Of a stretch of DNA of 64,000 bases, positions 61,640 through 64,000 are shown one piece after another. The position numbers and the translations under genes were made by a program. The stretch's first letter is position 1, and the number at the start of each line of letters is the position of its first letter. Location of the stretch: the NCBI GenBank assembly GCA_011634665.1, contig WAEK01000039.1, positions 1 to 64,000 of the forward strand, given 5' to 3'. The notes beneath the pieces are model-generated. The model did no database searches, was not told where the DNA came from, and saw only the letters and a list, made by a program, of their open reading frames with translations. Source of the stretch: Mortierella sp. BCC40632. Lineage: Eukaryota > Mortierellomycota > Mortierellomycetes > Mortierellales > Mortierellaceae.

Positions 61640-63070
61640 GCACCACCTCATCATCACCTACCTTGCCATCATCACCCATCAGCTCACCCCGTTCACACCT
61701 CGCCATTACCCATCAACTCCACCTCACCATTACCCAGCAGCTCCATCTCACCACCACCCAGTAGCTCCATCTCGTCATTACCCATCTCGTCATCACCCAT
61801 TCAGCTAGAGCTCCACCTCGTCATCATCACCCATCCAGAATTTCGTTTTGAACGCTACTTGAACGCAAAAATTTCTGCCCATTGAATAAATATTGAATTG
61901 AATAGCCAACTTTGCGTTCAACGAGCAAGCCTACACCTACCTCGCCATCACCCATCTCGCCATCAGTCATCAGCTCCACCTCACCATTACCCAGCAGCAG
62001 CTCCATCTCACCACCACCTAGTAGCTCCATCTTGTCATTACCCATCTCGTCATCACCCATTCGGCTAGAGCTCCACCTCATCACCACCCATCCAGAATTT
62101 CGTTTTGAACGCTACTTGAACGCAAAAATTTCTGCCCATTGAATAAAATATTGAACAGGATGGCCAGCTTTTCGTTCAATAAGAAAGCCTACCAGTGACC
62201 CACCTCGCCATCACCCATCTCACCATCACCCATCAACTCCACCCCGCCATCACCCACCTTGCCATCAGCTCCACCTCGCCATCGCCCCCCCATTCTCTCA
62301 CCATCATCCCCATCAACTCCACCCCGCCATCACCCACCTTGCCATCAGCTCCCGCCCTCCCGCCATCACCCCATCAACTCCCCCTCCTCGCCATCACCCC
62401 CCAGCAACTCCACTCCACCTTGCCAGCACCCAGCACTCCCCTTGCCTTGCCATTACCCATCAACCTCCACCTTGCCATTACCCAGCAGCTCCATCTTACC
62501 ATCAGCCATCAGCTCCACCTCGCCATCAGCCATCAACTCCACCTTGCCATCGCCCATCGCACCATCTGATCATTACCCATCTACCATGACTCCAGAAGGT
62601 GTGATGGGTGATGGCGAGGTGGAGTTGATGGGTGATGGTGAGGTGGATGATGAGGTGGAGCTGCTGGGTGATGACGAGCTGGGCGATGACGGGTGATGGC
62701 GAGATGGAGGTTGATGGGTAATGGCAAGGTGGAGCTGCTGGGTGATGGCAAGGTAGGTGATGGCGGGGTGGGTGATGACGAGATGGAGTTGATGGGTGAT
62801 TCAGAGGTGGAGCTGCTGGGTGATGGCAAGGTAGGGTAATGGCGAGGTGGGAGTTGCCGGGCGATGGCGAAGGCAGGCATTGGCGCATGGCGAGGTGGAG
62901 CCGCCGGGCCGGGCGATGGAAAAGGCAGGCATGGCGAGGCGGAGCCGCCGCCGGGCGATGGGGCAGGCATGGCGAGGTGGAGCCGCCGCCGGGCGATGGC
63001 AAAGGCAGGCAAATGGCGAGGCGGAGCCGCCGCCGGGCGCGATAAAAGGCAGGCACGGCGAGGTGGAGTT
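61640..63070. repeat. Head-to-head inverted minisatellite
   Basis: From 61640 to about 62580 the units read CTCGCCATCACCCATCAGC-TCCACC. From about 62595 to 63070 they read GGTGGAGTTGATGGGTGATGG, i.e. the same unit on the other strand. The switch is near 62585-62600 (around TACCATGACTCCAGAAGG). Within the left arm a 100-bp direct duplication (61848-61945 and 62093-62190) shares GAATTTCGTTTTGAACGC and TTCTGCCCATTGAATAAA. The right arm becomes GC-richer (GAGCCGCCGCCGGGCGATGG) from 62860. Open frames on both strands are repeat-encoded. Confidence 0.85.
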
Positions 63071-63074
63071 GATG

Positions 63075-63545
63075 GGTGATGGCCAGATGGCGAGATGGGC
63101 GATGACCAGATGGTGAGATGAGGTGATGACCAGATGGGCGATGACCAGATGGTGAGATGAGGTGATGACCAGATGGGCGATTAACCAGATGGGAGAGATG
63201 AGCGCGATTTAACCAGATGGGCGATTAAACCAGATGGTGAGATGGCGATGCGATTTAACCAGATGGGGCGAAACAGATGGCAGATGATGCGATTTAACCA
63301 GATGGGGCGATTAACCAGATGGTGAGATGATGCGATGGCAAAGATGGGCGATTAACCAGATGGGATGGCGAGATGAGGCGATGGGCCAGATGGGAGAGAT
63401 GGGCGATTAACCAGATGGTGAGATGGGTGATGACCAGATGGTGAGATGAGGTGATGGCCAGATGGTGAGAGGAGGTGATGGCAAGATGAGTGATGGCCAG
63501 ATGGTGAGATGGGTGATGATCAGATGGCGAGATGGGGGGGAAGGT
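63075..63545. repeat. Minisatellite of GATGACCAGATGGTGAGATG type
   Basis: Degenerate units of 17-20 bp (GATGACCAGATGGGC, GATTAACCAGATGG, GGTGAGATGAGGT) form a continuous array after the inverted minisatellite. No gene was seen. Confidence 0.8.
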
Positions 63546-63766
63546 CATGGTAGAGGTGGGCAAAGGTGAGATTTGGCCCTGGCCAACATTTTTGTCCAAG
63601 TCGTGTCACACGGCATAGATTAGGGTTAGAAATGCGTGGGAAACTAAGTTACTGATCCTGATCAAACTGATTGTACGATTTGATCAGTAATATCAGTAGC
63701 CTATAAAATAGAAAAAAGCTTATTTAAAATTTTTGACTTCATATCTCATTTTTATACTGATTTTTA

Positions 63767-64000
63767 GACTCGTGGCCTTGTGAGAAAAAACGGAACTTCA
63801 GAATTGGGAAACCAAAGCTGATATCTTCTAGTGTTTTCTCCAGCCGTGATAGAGCGGTACCATGGGGTATGCACTGCGACTTTGAAGCAGCGGCTCCTAT
63901 GGGAAGCATTTCAAGCACGGATCAAATTCTGGCTTTTGGGACGTATCTTGCTGGCAGCAGGCGAAATGAGGTCTACTCATCTCGAATGTTAAAGGCAATC
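63767..64000 (+). CDS. Possible partial exon running off the window
   Basis: A frame without stops runs from an acceptor-like ACTGATTTTTAG at about 63766 to the window end, about 78 codons. It contains RDRAVPWGMHCDFEAAAP and LAFGTYLAGSRRNEVYSS. Composition looks protein-like and differs from the repeats before it, but no family was recognised and no start is visible. It may also be chance openness in spacer DNA. Confidence 0.25.

Noticed and set aside
61637..63116. Many proline-, serine- or glycine-rich frames on both strands
   Set aside because: All derive from the inverted minisatellite after 28S.
63618..63630. TTAGGGTTAG, a telomere-like motif
   Set aside because: Only about one and a half repeat units; too short to claim interstitial telomere.
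1..64000. CRISPR arrays or bacterial operons
   Set aside because: Repeats lack unique spacers and the genes are spliced eukaryotic genes.

Overview
The window is nuclear DNA of a filamentous, probably early-diverging fungus (Mucoromycota; a Mortierella relative is the best guess). Reasons: introns of about 45-90 bp with GT-AG ends, a fungal-type 3' end of 28S rRNA, an AA11-like lytic polysaccharide monooxygenase, Crinkler-type N-domains, F-box/LRR-like proteins, and TATA boxes about 40-65 bp before many start codons. The lineage is inference; no search was possible.

Layout. 1-12 kb is gene-poor: a frameshifted C2H2-family pseudogene (2.4-3.3 kb), a 12-bp tandem array (4 kb), three decayed copies of one dispersed repeat carrying small palindromic insertions (5.2-8.9 kb), a few small orphan genes and a Crinkler-like gene at 12 kb. 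13-22.5 kb holds a nine-exon JmjC/zf-4CXXC_R1 gene, a Crinkler-like pair, small orphan genes, two short stray 28S rDNA fragments (18.1 and 21.06 kb) and a minisatellite. 22.6-36.5 kb alternates genes (two related zinc-finger genes, a second JmjC/zf-4CXXC_R1 gene in inverse orientation, a POT1-like OB-fold gene, a 509-aa C2H2 gene) with two large minisatellite families.

36.6-60.1 kb is strikingly different: about 19 genes on both strands, with gaps often under 150 bp and several overlapping 3' ends. At its centre is a complete Helitron RepHel gene (HUH Rep plus PIF1-like helicase, about 1.39k aa). Around it are OB-like small proteins (one with three tandem domains), C2H2 proteins, F-box proteins, two secreted LPMO-like proteins with GPI-type tails, a membrane protein and a two-exon Crinkler with a nuclease-like C-terminus. 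Three intergenic arrays in this block share short motifs (TGCAGACGC and TCTGCATAGCACCT). No Helitron termini fit next to the RepHel gene, so it appears to be one gene inside a larger compact unit, possibly a giant Helitron or another large DNA element.

The compact block ends abruptly at 60,111, where the last gene runs directly into the 3' 546 bp of 28S rRNA. 60.7-63.6 kb is low-complexity, IGS-like sequence with head-to-head inverted minisatellites, and the final 230 bp may hold a partial exon.

Most splice models below were built by hand from reading frame and splice signals. Those for the two JmjC genes, the POT1-like gene, RepHel, the large Crinkler and several small genes keep phase throughout. 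RNA data would settle the rest.
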